Shown in pieces: positions 24,008 to 33,185 of a stretch of 43,185 nucleotides of DNA. Origin of the DNA: Actinomycetota bacterium (GTDB lineage: Bacteria > Actinomycetota > Actinomycetes > Nanopelagicales > Nanopelagicaceae). The translations under genes were made by a program, and so were the position numbers. The notes below the pieces were generated by a model. It was not told where the DNA came from and made no database searches. It was given only the letters and a program-made list of their open reading frames with translations. Position 1 is the first letter of the stretch. Each line of letters starts with the position of its first letter. The stretch is from NCBI GenBank assembly GCA_009698615.1, contig WLPU01000016.1, forward strand, positions 1 to 43,185, in the 5' to 3' direction.

Positions 24008-25602
24008 TTGAATTTTCAAATGTGTCGTTGATATATCCAAACTCCATAAACACGGTTCTGGAGGATCTCTCCTTTACGGTGGCCGAAGGTGAGTTTGTTC
24101 TGGTCATTGGTGCGACAGGTTTGGGGAAGTCATCCCTTTTGCGACTTATTAACGGACTAGTCCCCCACCACACCGGCGGAATTCTCGCCGGCGAAGTTTC
24201 TGTAGATGGCACATCCACGCGCTCGGTCAAACCTGGAGCGCTCGCGCACCTCGTTGGGATTGTTGGTCAAAACCCGCTCAATGGATTTGTTACAGATACC
24301 GTCGAGGAAGAACTCGCTTTTGGATTAGAAGCCCTCAACTTCCCACCAGATGTGATGCGCAAGCGAGTTGAAGAAGTTCTCGATCTGATGAGCCTGGCTG
24401 CACTGCGATCAAGGTCTATTACCTCTCTTAGCGGCGGTGAACAACAAAGGGTGGCAATTGGAAGCGCGCTTGTAATGCATCCCAAAGTATTGGTACTGGA
24501 CGAACCCACAAGCGCCCTAGACCCAATTGCAGCTGAGGAAGTTCTCTCAATCCTTCAGCGCCTTGTCCATGACTTAAGCCTGACCGTAATCGTTGCCGAG
24601 CATCGCCTTGAACGGGTAATACATTTCGCAGACCGCATTATTTACATTCAAGCCAATGGTGAAACCAAAATCGGAACCCCGCAAGAAATTCTTAAAGATT
24701 CTGAAATCGCACCCCCTATCGTCCATTTAGCTCGCGCACTCGATTTACCTGAAGTTGCACTTTCGGTGCGCGAAATGCGTCGTGCCACGCAACCATTCCG
24801 AGAGAAACTTTTGAAGATTGACGTAGTAACCGGGAGCAAATTTGAAGGCACTGGCAAGGAACTGGTGAAAATCAAGAAGCTTTCTTTATCCTATGAAAAT
24901 TCTGAAGTACTGCACGACATTTCGCTCAATATCCATGAAGGAGAAATCGTCGCGATTATGGGACGAAATGGTGCGGGAAAAAGCTCTCTCCTTCGAAGCA
25001 TGGTTGGCATCGTTACAACCTATGAGGGACAGATCGAGATTGATGGACGCGCCCCAAATAATCTAAAAGCCGCGGACCGCTCCCGCTTGATTGGTTTTAT
25101 CCCTCAAGAACCGAGCGATCTGCTTTATGGACAAAGTGTTGGTCAAGAATGCACACAAGCAGATAAGGATAATCGCGTACTACCCGGGACGACTTTGGAA
25201 CTATTGCAAAAACTTGTCCCCGGAATTTCTCCGAGCACGCATCCTCGAGACTTATCAGAAGGACAGCGATTAGCGTTGGCCCTCAGTGTCGTTTTATCCG
25301 CGAAACCAAACCTGCTAGTTCTCGATGAACCAACTCGAGGTCTTGACTACAGTGCCAAAGCCTCATTAATCAACCAACTACGTGGTCATACTGTGGTCCT
25401 GGCTACTCACGACGTCGAATTAGTTGCAGAGTTCGCTACGCGCGTTATCTTCATAGCAGAGGGTGAAATTGTCGCAGACGGCTCAACGATCGATGTACTG
25501 CTTTCGTCTCCGGCCTTTGCTCCACAAATTGCTAAAGTGATGTCCCCCTCCCCGTGGTTAACCGTGAATGATGTCATCAAGGTTGTCGGGACTTCTCTGT
25601 GA
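24004..25602 (+). CDS. ecfA: Fused ECF transporter ATPase (two ABC domains)
   Basis: 532-aa protein with two complete ABC ATPase domains, equivalent to EcfA1 and EcfA2 in one chain. Domain 1: Walker A GATGLGKSS (36-44), signature LSGGEQQR, Walker B LVLDEPTSALDP, switch His in AEHRLERV. Domain 2: Walker A GRNGAGKSS (from 320), signature LSEGQRLAL, Walker B LVLDEPTRGLDYS, switch His in ATHDVELV. Both sites look competent. It powers the EcfT/S-component importer. Overlaps with both neighbours by 4 bases mean tight translational coupling. Confidence 0.95.
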   Translation: MIEFSNVSLIYPNSINTVLEDLSFTVAEGEFVLVIGATGLGKSSLLRLINGLVPHHTGGILAGEVSVDGTSTRSVKPGALAHLVGIVGQNPLNGFVTDTVEEELAFGLEALNFPPDVMRKRVEEVLDLMSLAALRSRSITSLSGGEQQRVAIGSALVMHPKVLVLDEPTSALDPIAAEEVLSILQRLVHDLSLTVIVAEHRLERVIHFADRIIYIQANGETKIGTPQEILKDSEIAPPIVHLARALDLPEVALSVREMRRATQPFREKLLKIDVVTGSKFEGTGKELVKIKKLSLSYENSEVLHDISLNIHEGEIVAIMGRNGAGKSSLLRSMVGIVTTYEGQIEIDGRAPNNLKAADRSRLIGFIPQEPSDLLYGQSVGQECTQADKDNRVLPGTTLELLQKLVPGISPSTHPRDLSEGQRLALALSVVLSAKPNLLVLDEPTRGLDYSAKASLINQLRGHTVVLATHDVELVAEFATRVIFIAEGEIVADGSTIDVLLSSPAFAPQIAKVMSPSPWLTVNDVIKVVGTSL

Positions 25603-26453
25603 AAACAAACAATATCTACACATTCAGTAAGAGATCTACTCTGGCGCTACTTATCGCATCACTTATCAGCGCCGCCGGATTCCTCTGGCCATTTTTCATT
25701 GACGCAAGCCGCGCCTCTCGACACCAGAATAACCAATGGTTCTACTGGATAGCCGTACCTTTAGCGCTTGCTATCTTGATCATTGAAATTAGTAACGAAC
25801 GCTTAGATGCGAAATCAGTGGCACTCCTAGGAGTGCTCTCTGCAATGATCGCTACGCTTCGTCCCATTGGTGCAGGAGCCGTTGGAATCGAACCTATGTG
25901 GTTTTTACTTATCGTCAGTGCAAGAGTTTTTGGCCCATCATTTGGTTTTATCTTAGGAATTACCTCCATATTTGTTTCCGCATTTCTCACTGGAGGCTTC
26001 GGACCCTGGTTGGCCTACCAAATGTTCGCTGCGGGATGGATTGGGTTAATTGCCGGAGCGTTGCCGCAGAAGATTGGCGCGATTCGTATTCGTGGCCGCA
26101 AGGAAATTGGCGTATTAATGGTTTATGGGATTTTTGCTTCTTTACTCTTTGGTCTCTTAATGGATCTGCAATTCTGGCCATGGGCGCTAGGTTTTCGTAC
26201 GCAACTCTCATTCCTACCGGGAGCAAGTTTGGCAGAGAATTTGCATCGATTCATTGTCTTTCATTTTGCTTCTTCAATGGCTTGGGATATTCCACGTGCC
26301 GTCTTCACGTCAATTCTTGTCGTTCTCACTGCACCGAGCATTTTGTCTGCCTTGCGTCGGACCAAACGTCGTGCCGCATTTTTGACACCGATAGAGTTCG
26401 TCGACGGTGAATCGCTTTCTACCGTACGTGCGAGGCTACGAAGGGAAGTTTAA
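25599..26453 (+). CDS. ECF transporter S component, probably for cobalamin (CblT/CbrT-like)
   Basis: Substrate-binding membrane component of the ECF importer, 284 aa, GTG start overlapping the ATPase stop. About seven hydrophobic segments. A central region with RPIGAGAVGIEPMWFLLI and FGFILGITSIFVSAFLTGGFGPWLAYQMF is typical of S components. The operon lies under a cobalamin riboswitch and has no CbiM/CbiN, so vitamin B12 or cobinamide is the likely substrate, as for the CblT/CbrT group. The final 35 bases overlap the convergent gcvT gene. The specificity is inferred from regulation and context. Confidence 0.85.
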   Translation: MKTNNIYTFSKRSTLALLIASLISAAGFLWPFFIDASRASRHQNNQWFYWIAVPLALAILIIEISNERLDAKSVALLGVLSAMIATLRPIGAGAVGIEPMWFLLIVSARVFGPSFGFILGITSIFVSAFLTGGFGPWLAYQMFAAGWIGLIAGALPQKIGAIRIRGRKEIGVLMVYGIFASLLFGLLMDLQFWPWALGFRTQLSFLPGASLAENLHRFIVFHFASSMAWDIPRAVFTSILVVLTAPSILSALRRTKRRAAFLTPIEFVDGESLSTVRARLRREV

Positions 26454-27507
26454 CGATCTCAACTTCGCAATCACGTCCTCGTACATCAATGATGAGATGA
26501 TCACCGACTGCAAATGTTGAATCAACCAGGCCCAGAGAGATCCCATTTTTTAGCGTTGGCGAAAAGGTTCCGCTGGTAACAATTCCCACTTTTTTTCCGT
26601 CCGTGTCCTTAATCTCCATTCCCGCGCGCGGAATCCCCCGCCCAATACATAACATCGCTTGCGACCTACGTTCTGGCCCATCTTCGCGTTCCTTACGTAA
26701 TATTTCTGATCCGCTAAAGACGCCCTTCTTCCAACCAATTGCCCATGTTGCGCTGGCTTGAACAGGGGAAATCTCCAACGAGAGTTCATGACCGTGCAAC
26801 GGATATCCCATTTCAGTCCGCAAGGTATCTCGAGCACCAAGTCCGCACACTGCTCCTTCGAATTCTGACACTACGGCTACAAGGGCGTCCCACACCTGCA
26901 GCGCCTCCTCCCACTGAGGAACAATCTCGAAACCAAACTCCCCGGTATATCCCGTACGGCACAGAATTGCCGAATGTGAATTAATCGATACATTTGAAAA
27001 ACACATGTAATCCAAATCGGTCTTGATTCCGAATTTCTCAAGCACCTTCGCAGCAAGGGGTCCCTGTAGAGCAATAACTCCAAAGGCATCGTGCAAATTC
27101 ACAATCTGAATATCAGCAGGGGCCTGTGATTGAAGTGCACTCACAACATCTGCGGTGTTGGATGCATTGGGGATCAGAAAGAAATCATTTGGACTTTTTC
27201 GATAAGCAATCAAATCATCGATAACTCCCCCCGAGGAATTACAGAGCAAGGTGTATTGGGCTTGACCATCAACTATTCGGGTGAGATCGTTCGTAAATTG
27301 TTCGTTAAGAAATTCAAGTGCACCTTTCCCCTTGACGGAAGCTTTACCAAGGTGTGAGACGTCGAAAATCCCAACTCGTTCGCGAACTGCCGCATGTTCA
27401 ACCAAAACTCCGGTATCGGGGTAATCAATGGGCATAAGCCACCCACCAAAATCTGCCATCTTGGCATTGCGGTCAAGATGGCGCTGGTGGAGAGGCGAAA
27501 GTTTCAT
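26419..27507 (-). CDS. gcvT: Glycine cleavage system aminomethyltransferase (T protein)
   Basis: GcvT (EC 2.1.2.10) transfers the methylene group from aminomethyl-lipoyl H protein to tetrahydrofolate. N-terminal LSPLHQRHLDRNAKMADFGG (3-22), FDVSHLGK, VNLHDAFGVIALQGP, CRTGYTGEFGFEI and LGARDTLRTEMGYPLHGHE are all family marks. 362 aa is standard. gcvP and gcvH are not in the window; here gcvT keeps the position next to pepA seen in M. tuberculosis. Divergent from pepA with 62 bases between. Confidence 0.96.
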   Translation of the reverse strand: MKLSPLHQRHLDRNAKMADFGGWLMPIDYPDTGVLVEHAAVRERVGIFDVSHLGKASVKGKGALEFLNEQFTNDLTRIVDGQAQYTLLCNSSGGVIDDLIAYRKSPNDFFLIPNASNTADVVSALQSQAPADIQIVNLHDAFGVIALQGPLAAKVLEKFGIKTDLDYMCFSNVSINSHSAILCRTGYTGEFGFEIVPQWEEALQVWDALVAVVSEFEGAVCGLGARDTLRTEMGYPLHGHELSLEISPVQASATWAIGWKKGVFSGSEILRKEREDGPERRSQAMLCIGRGIPRAGMEIKDTDGKKVGIVTSGTFSPTLKNGISLGLVDSTFAVGDHLIIDVRGRDCEVEIVKLPFVASHVR

Positions 27508-27569
27508 AGTCGCAATCTATCGCCTAGGCTCTCACCTATTAGCACCGTTGAGGTTGAGGGAGATATTTC

Positions 27570-29078
27570 GTGGCCAAAGTTACATTGACCGATGCAGCGA
27601 TCACTCAGGAAGTCTTAGTCGTAGGTCTTGCCCACAAGAAGAACGATGCGAAAAAACTCGTCATCGAATCTGGCGATATCACACTAGATTCCAAAACCCT
27701 CTTGAGTGCACTTGAGGATCTCGGAGCCACCGGTAATGCTGATGAAATAATCAAACTTCCCGGAACAACGACTCGGCTTATTGTCTTTACGGGCCTGGGT
27801 TGCGAAGAGAAGAAATACCCTCATGAAGTTCTTCGGCGAGCAACTGGCGCAGCGACTCGCTCGCTTGCTGGAAATACAACGGTCGCCTTTTCGCTTCCTA
27901 CTCGCACTATCGACTCCGTCGCAGCAATAGCCGAAGGCGCAGCGCTCGGCTCTTATGCTTTTGATGAATTCAGAAGCTCTTCTAAGGCCGCGCAAAAATT
28001 ACCTGTAGCCAATATTGTGATTCACACATCATTAGCTCGTAAAACTGAGGCCAAAGAATCTGTAAAACGCGCCATGATTATCGGTCAGTACACGACATTG
28101 GTTCGCGACCTGATCAACATGCCACCTAGCCACTTGACGCCAATCTCTTTCTGCGCATTGATTTCGCAAGCCGTCACATTGGCTGGTGGATCAAAAGCCG
28201 GATTAAAAGTTTCTATTCTCACTGATGCGCAACTGCGCGCTCAAGGGTTCGGCGGCATCACGGCAGTTGGCCAAGGATCTGCCAATCCCCCACGCCTTCT
28301 CCATATCTCTTACACTCCAACTAAATACAAGAAGAAGCTTGCCTACGTTGGCAAAGGAATCACATTTGATTCTGGCGGGTTAGCCCTCAAGCCCGCACTA
28401 GGTATGGAAGCAATGAAATCCGATATGAGCGGAGCTGCTGCAGTGTGCGCAGCAGTGATGTCGATTGCAACTTTGAAGCTACCCATTGCCATCGACGCAT
28501 GGGCCCCTCTTGCTGAAAATATGATTAGCGACACCGCTACACGTCCTAGCGACATTATTACCATTTATGGCGGGAAGACAGTAGAAGTGCTCAACCCTGA
28601 CGCAGAAGGCAGATTGGTTCTAGCCGATGCACTTTCGAAAGCCATTGAAATCGGTCGTAAGGGAAAATCCACACTTGATGGAATTGTTGACGTCGCAACT
28701 CTTACTGGCGCGCAAGTTGTAGCTCTGGGCACGCGCACCAGTGCTGTCATGACAAATGATGAAAAGTTTCGCAATCAATTTCTTGCTGCTGCACAAGACA
28801 GTGGGGAATCTTTCTGGCCAATGCCTCTTCCTATCGAGTTACGTGCATCACTGGACTCCCCCGTTGCTGATTTAGCAAACATCGGCGATCGAATGGGTGG
28901 AATGTTGGTTGCCGGTTTGTTCCTTAAAGATTTCATCCCAGATGACTTGCCTTGGCTCCACCTTGATATTGCGGGTCCTGCATATAACGAAGGATCCGCC
29001 CATGGGTACACACCAGTTGGGGGCACGGGCATCGCTATGCGTTCCTTGGTCACATTGGCGCAGTCCTACCTCAATTAA
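27570..29078 (+). CDS. pepA: Leucyl aminopeptidase (M17 family)
   Basis: Cytosolic di-metal aminopeptidase, 502 aa, hexameric in relatives. The signature NPDAEGRLVLADAL (from about residue 341) and the metal/catalytic stretch YVGKGITFDSGGL are intact, as are the downstream DVATLTGAQVVALG and IGDRMGGMLVAGLFL. It releases N-terminal amino acids, mainly in peptide turnover. GTG start with GGGAG about eight bases upstream. It begins a run of same-strand genes, pepA-lpd-sucB-epimerase. Confidence 0.96.
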   Translation: MAKVTLTDAAITQEVLVVGLAHKKNDAKKLVIESGDITLDSKTLLSALEDLGATGNADEIIKLPGTTTRLIVFTGLGCEEKKYPHEVLRRATGAATRSLAGNTTVAFSLPTRTIDSVAAIAEGAALGSYAFDEFRSSSKAAQKLPVANIVIHTSLARKTEAKESVKRAMIIGQYTTLVRDLINMPPSHLTPISFCALISQAVTLAGGSKAGLKVSILTDAQLRAQGFGGITAVGQGSANPPRLLHISYTPTKYKKKLAYVGKGITFDSGGLALKPALGMEAMKSDMSGAAAVCAAVMSIATLKLPIAIDAWAPLAENMISDTATRPSDIITIYGGKTVEVLNPDAEGRLVLADALSKAIEIGRKGKSTLDGIVDVATLTGAQVVALGTRTSAVMTNDEKFRNQFLAAAQDSGESFWPMPLPIELRASLDSPVADLANIGDRMGGMLVAGLFLKDFIPDDLPWLHLDIAGPAYNEGSAHGYTPVGGTGIAMRSLVTLAQSYLN

Positions 29079-29133
29079 GGATTTTGAGCTAAGGCTGGCA
29101 AGATAGGTACGTAGATATATCGAAAGGTGAATC

Positions 29134-30501
29134 GTGGCTGAGTTCGATCTGGTGATATTGGGCGGCGGTAGCGGCGGATACGCATGCGCGCTTCGTAGCG
29201 CGCAATTAGGGAAATCTGTTGTTTTGATCGAAGAAGGAAAATTGGGCGGAACCTGTCTGCACCGTGGTTGCATACCAACAAAAGCCCTCTTGCACTCTGG
29301 TGAAATTGCTGACAATTCTCGAGAAGCCAGTCACTACGGGGTTAATGCTCAATTTCTTTCGATGGATATGCCAGCGGTCAACGCTTATAAAGATGGAGTT
29401 GTTTCCCGCCTCTACAAAGGTTTACAGGGTTTGGTTAAATCCAGAAATATTACTTTTGTTGAGGGTCATGGTCGTTTAGTCTCACCCAACACTGTGGAGG
29501 TAAACGGGGAAAAATATGTAGGGAAAAATGTTGTCCTAGCAACAGGTTCTTACGCCCGCACTTTGCCCGGATTAGAGATTGATGGGAAAAGAGTTGTTAC
29601 CAGCGATCACGCTCTAACTTTGGATTATGTTCCGGCGAAAGTCATAGTTCTTGGTGGCGGCGTCATCGGATGCGAGTTCGCTTCAGTATGGAAATCTTTC
29701 GGCGCGGATGTAACAATTATTGAGGCGCTTCCGCACTTAGTCGCACTTGAAGATGAATCATCAAGTAAATTGTTGGAGCGAGCCTTTAGAAAGCGTGGAA
29801 TTAAGTTTGAGCTTGGAGACCGTTTTAAGTCTGCAGCTGTGAGCCCAGATTCTGTCACCGTTACTCTAGAAAACGGAAAAGAATTTAACGCGGACCTTCT
29901 ACTTGTAGCCGTGGGACGTGGCCCGGTTTCAACAAATCTAGGATATGAAGAACAAGGAATTGCGATGGATCGCGGCTACATCACCGTTGATGCCAAGTGC
30001 CGGACAAATGTCCCGGGTATTTGGGCGGTCGGAGACGTAATTCCTACCCTCCAATTGGCTCACGTGGGATTTGGAGAAGGAATTCTTGTATCCGAAGAAA
30101 TTGCTGGACTAAACCCTCGTCCTATTGACTATGACGGAGTGCCACGTGTTACTTATTCTGACCCTGAGGTTGCATCTGTTGGCTTAACAACCGCCGAAGC
30201 AAAATCTCGCGGTCATGATGTTGTCGAGTTGAACTACGATTTAGCTGGAAATGGGAAAGCACAAATTCTCGGAACTTCTGGATCAATTAAATTGGTTTCA
30301 CAAAAGGGTGGTCCGGTCCTTGGAATTCATATGGTGGGAGCAAGAGTTGGAGAACTTCTGGCTGAGGCCCAACTCATCTTCAATTGGCAAGCTAGCGCCG
30401 AGGACGTTGCTCCCTTGATCCACGCCCACCCAACCTTGTCTGAAGCGATGGGTGAAGCGCATATGGCCCTTGCTGGGAAGCCCCTTCATGCGCACGGCTA
30501 A
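29134..30501 (+). CDS. lpd: Dihydrolipoamide dehydrogenase (E3)
   Basis: FAD-dependent E3 (EC 1.8.1.4) that reoxidises dihydrolipoyl groups of 2-oxo acid dehydrogenases and the glycine cleavage system. FAD motif GGGSGGYACAL (10-20); redox disulfide C41/C46 in GGTCLHRGCIPTKAL; NAD motif VLGGGVIGCEFASVW; second FAD motif GIWAVGDVI; C-terminal catalytic HAHPTLSEAMGEA with His and Glu. 455 aa. GTG start with AAGGTGA upstream. It sits directly ahead of the E2 gene; I do not recall lpd at this place in M. tuberculosis. Confidence 0.96.
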   Translation: MAEFDLVILGGGSGGYACALRSAQLGKSVVLIEEGKLGGTCLHRGCIPTKALLHSGEIADNSREASHYGVNAQFLSMDMPAVNAYKDGVVSRLYKGLQGLVKSRNITFVEGHGRLVSPNTVEVNGEKYVGKNVVLATGSYARTLPGLEIDGKRVVTSDHALTLDYVPAKVIVLGGGVIGCEFASVWKSFGADVTIIEALPHLVALEDESSSKLLERAFRKRGIKFELGDRFKSAAVSPDSVTVTLENGKEFNADLLLVAVGRGPVSTNLGYEEQGIAMDRGYITVDAKCRTNVPGIWAVGDVIPTLQLAHVGFGEGILVSEEIAGLNPRPIDYDGVPRVTYSDPEVASVGLTTAEAKSRGHDVVELNYDLAGNGKAQILGTSGSIKLVSQKGGPVLGIHMVGARVGELLAEAQLIFNWQASAEDVAPLIHAHPTLSEAMGEAHMALAGKPLHAHG

Positions 30502-30548
30502 AAATCCAATTACACTCGCACAGTCAATTCTTTAAGAGGAGCTAGGTA

Positions 30549-32237
30549 ATGACCTTTTCAGTAACGATGCCCGCTCTCGGCGAGAGCGTTAGCGAAGGCA
30601 CAGTCACTCGCTGGCTCAAATCTGAAGGCGATCACGTCGCAGTTGATGAGCCGCTCCTAGAAGTATCTACAGATAAAGTTGATACCGAAATTCCATCCCC
30701 CGTTGCAGGCATCGTGCAAAAGATCACCGTTGGTATCGACCAAACAGTTGCAGTCGGAGCCGAGTTAGCAGTAATCGCAGAAAGTAATTCCGCATCCCAA
30801 CCTGCCGCAACCGCGCCTACCCCTCCAGCTGCTGCAGCCGCACCGGTGGCTGCTTCTGCGCCAGTAGTAAGCGCCCCTACACCTTCTGTTCTTGTTGCGA
30901 CAACACCGATTCAATCATCTGGCCAGTCATCCAATCAGGGGACGGTTATTTCGATGCCCGCCCTTGGCGAATCAGTTTCCGAGGGCACCGTAACGCGTTG
31001 GCTTAAAAAAGTTGGCGACCACGTGGCTGTCGATGAAGCACTACTAGAAGTTTCAACTGACAAGGTCGATACCGAAATCCCATCTCCTGTATCTGGAACC
31101 TTGCTCGCAATCGATGTTGCGGTGGACTCCACCGTTCCAGTTGGTGCCCGCCTTGCTCTTATTGGTACATCTGGAAGTGCCGTTTCGACACCACGTGTTG
31201 CTGCGCCAACCCCAGCAGCTGTTGTGACTGCTACACCTGCCCCTGCATTCGTGCCAGCACCTGCTATGACACCTGCGCCCGTTGCGCCTACAGCATCGCA
31301 ACCAGATAACGCCTATGTCACGCCTTTAGTTCGAAAACTAGCAACAGAGTTAGGCGTGAATTTAGCAACGGTCTCGGGTACTGGAGTGGGCGGACGAATT
31401 CGTAAAGAGGACGTCCAAGCAGCATCTGTTAAGGCAGCCCCAGCAATTTCAGTTATGGCACCAACACCAGCGACCCAATTGGTTTCTGCGCCGCGCATTG
31501 CAGCCCCAGGTGGCTCCCCACTTCGCGGACAAACCGTCACGATGTCGCGTCTGCGCAAAGTTATTGCATCCCGGATGGTGGAGTCATTACATGTCAGCGC
31601 ACAACTCACGACTGTCATTGAAGTCGATGTCACCAAGATCTCTCGTATCCGCGATAAAGCGAAAGCAAATTTCGAATCTCGTGAAGGCGTCAAACTTTCA
31701 TACCTACCATTTTTTGCAGTGGCGATTTGTGAAGCCCTTAAGCAACATCCAGTCGTGAATTCATCTGTCGAAGGCGATCAGATTACTTATCACGCAGCCG
31801 AGCACCTCGGAATTGCTGTAGACACCGAACGCGGATTGCTAGTCCCTGTCATTCGTGATGCAGGTGATCTCAATATGGGAGCCATCGCCAGAAAGATTTC
31901 CGATCTAGCTGCTCGCACTCGGGAAAACAAGATCTCACCTGATGAATTGGGTGGAGGAACTTTCACCTTGACCAACACCGGTAGTCGCGGCGCACTTTTT
32001 GATACACCAATTATTAATCAACCACAGGTGGCAATCCTTGGACTTGGTTCTATCGTTAAGCGTCCTATGGTCGTTCGCGGCGAAGATGGCGGAGAAACTA
32101 TTGCAATCCGCTCCATGGTCTACCTAGCACTTTCATATGATCACCGCGTCGTCGATGGCGCTGATGCTGCGCGCTTCCTAGTTACTTTAAAGGAGCGCCT
32201 CGAAACTGGTTCTTTTGAATCTGATTTAGGACTCTAA
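30549..32237 (+). CDS. sucB: Dihydrolipoamide acyltransferase E2 (2-oxoglutarate dehydrogenase type), two lipoyl domains
   Basis: E2 core of a 2-oxo acid dehydrogenase complex, 562 aa. Two lipoyl domains each carry the lipoyl-lysine motif TDKVDTEIPSP (K43 and K172) and are nearly identical over ALGESVSEGTVTRWLK. Ala/Pro-rich linkers follow each. The E3-binding domain is at about 256-285 (TPLVRKLATELGV...GTGVGGRIRKEDV) and the catalytic domain ends with SYDHRVVDGADAARFL. Strong AGAGGAG ribosome site. Actinobacterial relatives at this locus (M. tuberculosis dlaT, Rv2215) serve pyruvate dehydrogenase and can also be shared, so PDH E2 is a real alternative. LipB/LipA downstream supply the lipoyl group. 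Confidence 0.93.
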   Translation: MTFSVTMPALGESVSEGTVTRWLKSEGDHVAVDEPLLEVSTDKVDTEIPSPVAGIVQKITVGIDQTVAVGAELAVIAESNSASQPAATAPTPPAAAAAPVAASAPVVSAPTPSVLVATTPIQSSGQSSNQGTVISMPALGESVSEGTVTRWLKKVGDHVAVDEALLEVSTDKVDTEIPSPVSGTLLAIDVAVDSTVPVGARLALIGTSGSAVSTPRVAAPTPAAVVTATPAPAFVPAPAMTPAPVAPTASQPDNAYVTPLVRKLATELGVNLATVSGTGVGGRIRKEDVQAASVKAAPAISVMAPTPATQLVSAPRIAAPGGSPLRGQTVTMSRLRKVIASRMVESLHVSAQLTTVIEVDVTKISRIRDKAKANFESREGVKLSYLPFFAVAICEALKQHPVVNSSVEGDQITYHAAEHLGIAVDTERGLLVPVIRDAGDLNMGAIARKISDLAARTRENKISPDELGGGTFTLTNTGSRGALFDTPIINQPQVAILGLGSIVKRPMVVRGEDGGETIAIRSMVYLALSYDHRVVDGADAARFLVTLKERLETGSFESDLGL

Positions 32238-33134
32238 ATGCCCGTTCTTCAACGAATTGCTGTATCTGGGTCTTCGGGATTGATTGGTGGCGCCCTAGTT
32301 GGTCAGCTCAAATCCGAGGGTCATACCGTTCAACGACTTGTGCGTCGTCCAACAGTTGCTCCAGATGAAATTTCTTGGGATCCGAAGAAGGGCACGGTTG
32401 ATCTTTCCGCACTCGAAGGCGTAGATGCAGTCATTCACCTTGCCGGTGCAGGTGTTGGCGACAAGAGGTGGACACCTAAATACAAAGCAGAGATTCTAAA
32501 TTCTAGACTTCTTGGAACTACAACAATTGCGAATGCGGTAGCCGAAGTTAAGCCCCGTGTATTTATCTCTGCCAGCGCTATGGGTTGGTATGGAGAAACC
32601 GGTAATCGTGCAGTCACTGAAGCCGATCGCGGTGGAGATGACTTTCTAGCTACCGTCTGTCGCGAGTGGGAAAATGCTGCAGATGCTGCCGGGGACATTC
32701 GTACAGTGAAACTGCGTACTGGATTAGTACTAGATCCCACCGGCGGTGCCCTGGGAAAAATGATTCCGCTTTTTAGATTTGGTCTCGGTGGCAAACTTGG
32801 TTCGGGTAAACAATGGTGGTCTTGGATTACTTTGCATGATGTCATTCGGGCAATAACTTTTTCTCTCGATAACGCAATCTACGGGCCCGTAAATGTCACC
32901 GCTCCAAATCCCGCTACCAATCAGGAATTCACTGCAAGTTTGGCACGAGCGATGCATCGCCCAGCCCTGTTTCCGGTTCCGGGTTTTGCGCTCAAAACAG
33001 CATTTGGTGGTTTCTCCATTGAAATGCTTGGATCTAAGAAGGTAATCCCGCAAGCGCTATTGGATTCCGGCTTTGTTTTTGACTATCCCCACATCGGCGC
33101 AGCAATTGCAGCACTAGTTGACTCAGAGAGCTAA
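32238..33134 (+). CDS. TIGR01777-family NAD(P)-binding epimerase
   Basis: Short-chain dehydrogenase/epimerase of 298 aa with the Rossmann motif VSGSSGLIGGAL (8-19) and family strings ISWDPKKG, VIHLAGAGVGDKRW, FISASAMGWYG and the C-terminal FSIEMLGSKKVIPQALLDSGF. Tyr in GWYG is the probable catalytic residue. Substrate unknown; the family (E. coli YfcH, M. tuberculosis Rv2216) is conserved next to dlaT and lipB. The ATG immediately follows the sucB stop codon, so it is translated from the same mRNA. Confidence 0.92.
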   Translation: MPVLQRIAVSGSSGLIGGALVGQLKSEGHTVQRLVRRPTVAPDEISWDPKKGTVDLSALEGVDAVIHLAGAGVGDKRWTPKYKAEILNSRLLGTTTIANAVAEVKPRVFISASAMGWYGETGNRAVTEADRGGDDFLATVCREWENAADAAGDIRTVKLRTGLVLDPTGGALGKMIPLFRFGLGGKLGSGKQWWSWITLHDVIRAITFSLDNAIYGPVNVTAPNPATNQEFTASLARAMHRPALFPVPGFALKTAFGGFSIEMLGSKKVIPQALLDSGFVFDYPHIGAAIAALVDSES

Positions 33135-33153
33135 ATAAGTTTCTACCTCTGAG

Positions 33154-33185
33154 AAATAAGTAGACGCAAGTTCGTCTACTTATTT
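33154..33185. terminator. Strong bidirectional terminator hairpin
   Basis: AAATAAGTAGACG (33154-33166), loop CAAGTT, CGTCTACTTATTT (33173-33185): a perfect 13-base-pair stem. A-rich and T-rich flanks allow intrinsic termination in both directions. It separates the epimerase gene (ends 33134) from the convergent MMPL gene, whose TAG stop (33176-33178) lies inside the 3' arm. Confidence 0.88.

Noticed and set aside
23192-26453. Cobalt (CbiMNQO) transporter
   Set aside because: No CbiM or CbiN is present; a large separate S component and a fused two-domain ATPase point to vitamin uptake.
30549-31170. Recent gene duplication or assembly repeat in sucB
   Set aside because: The repeated segments are two lipoyl domains, a normal feature of actinobacterial E2 proteins, and have diverged at synonymous positions.
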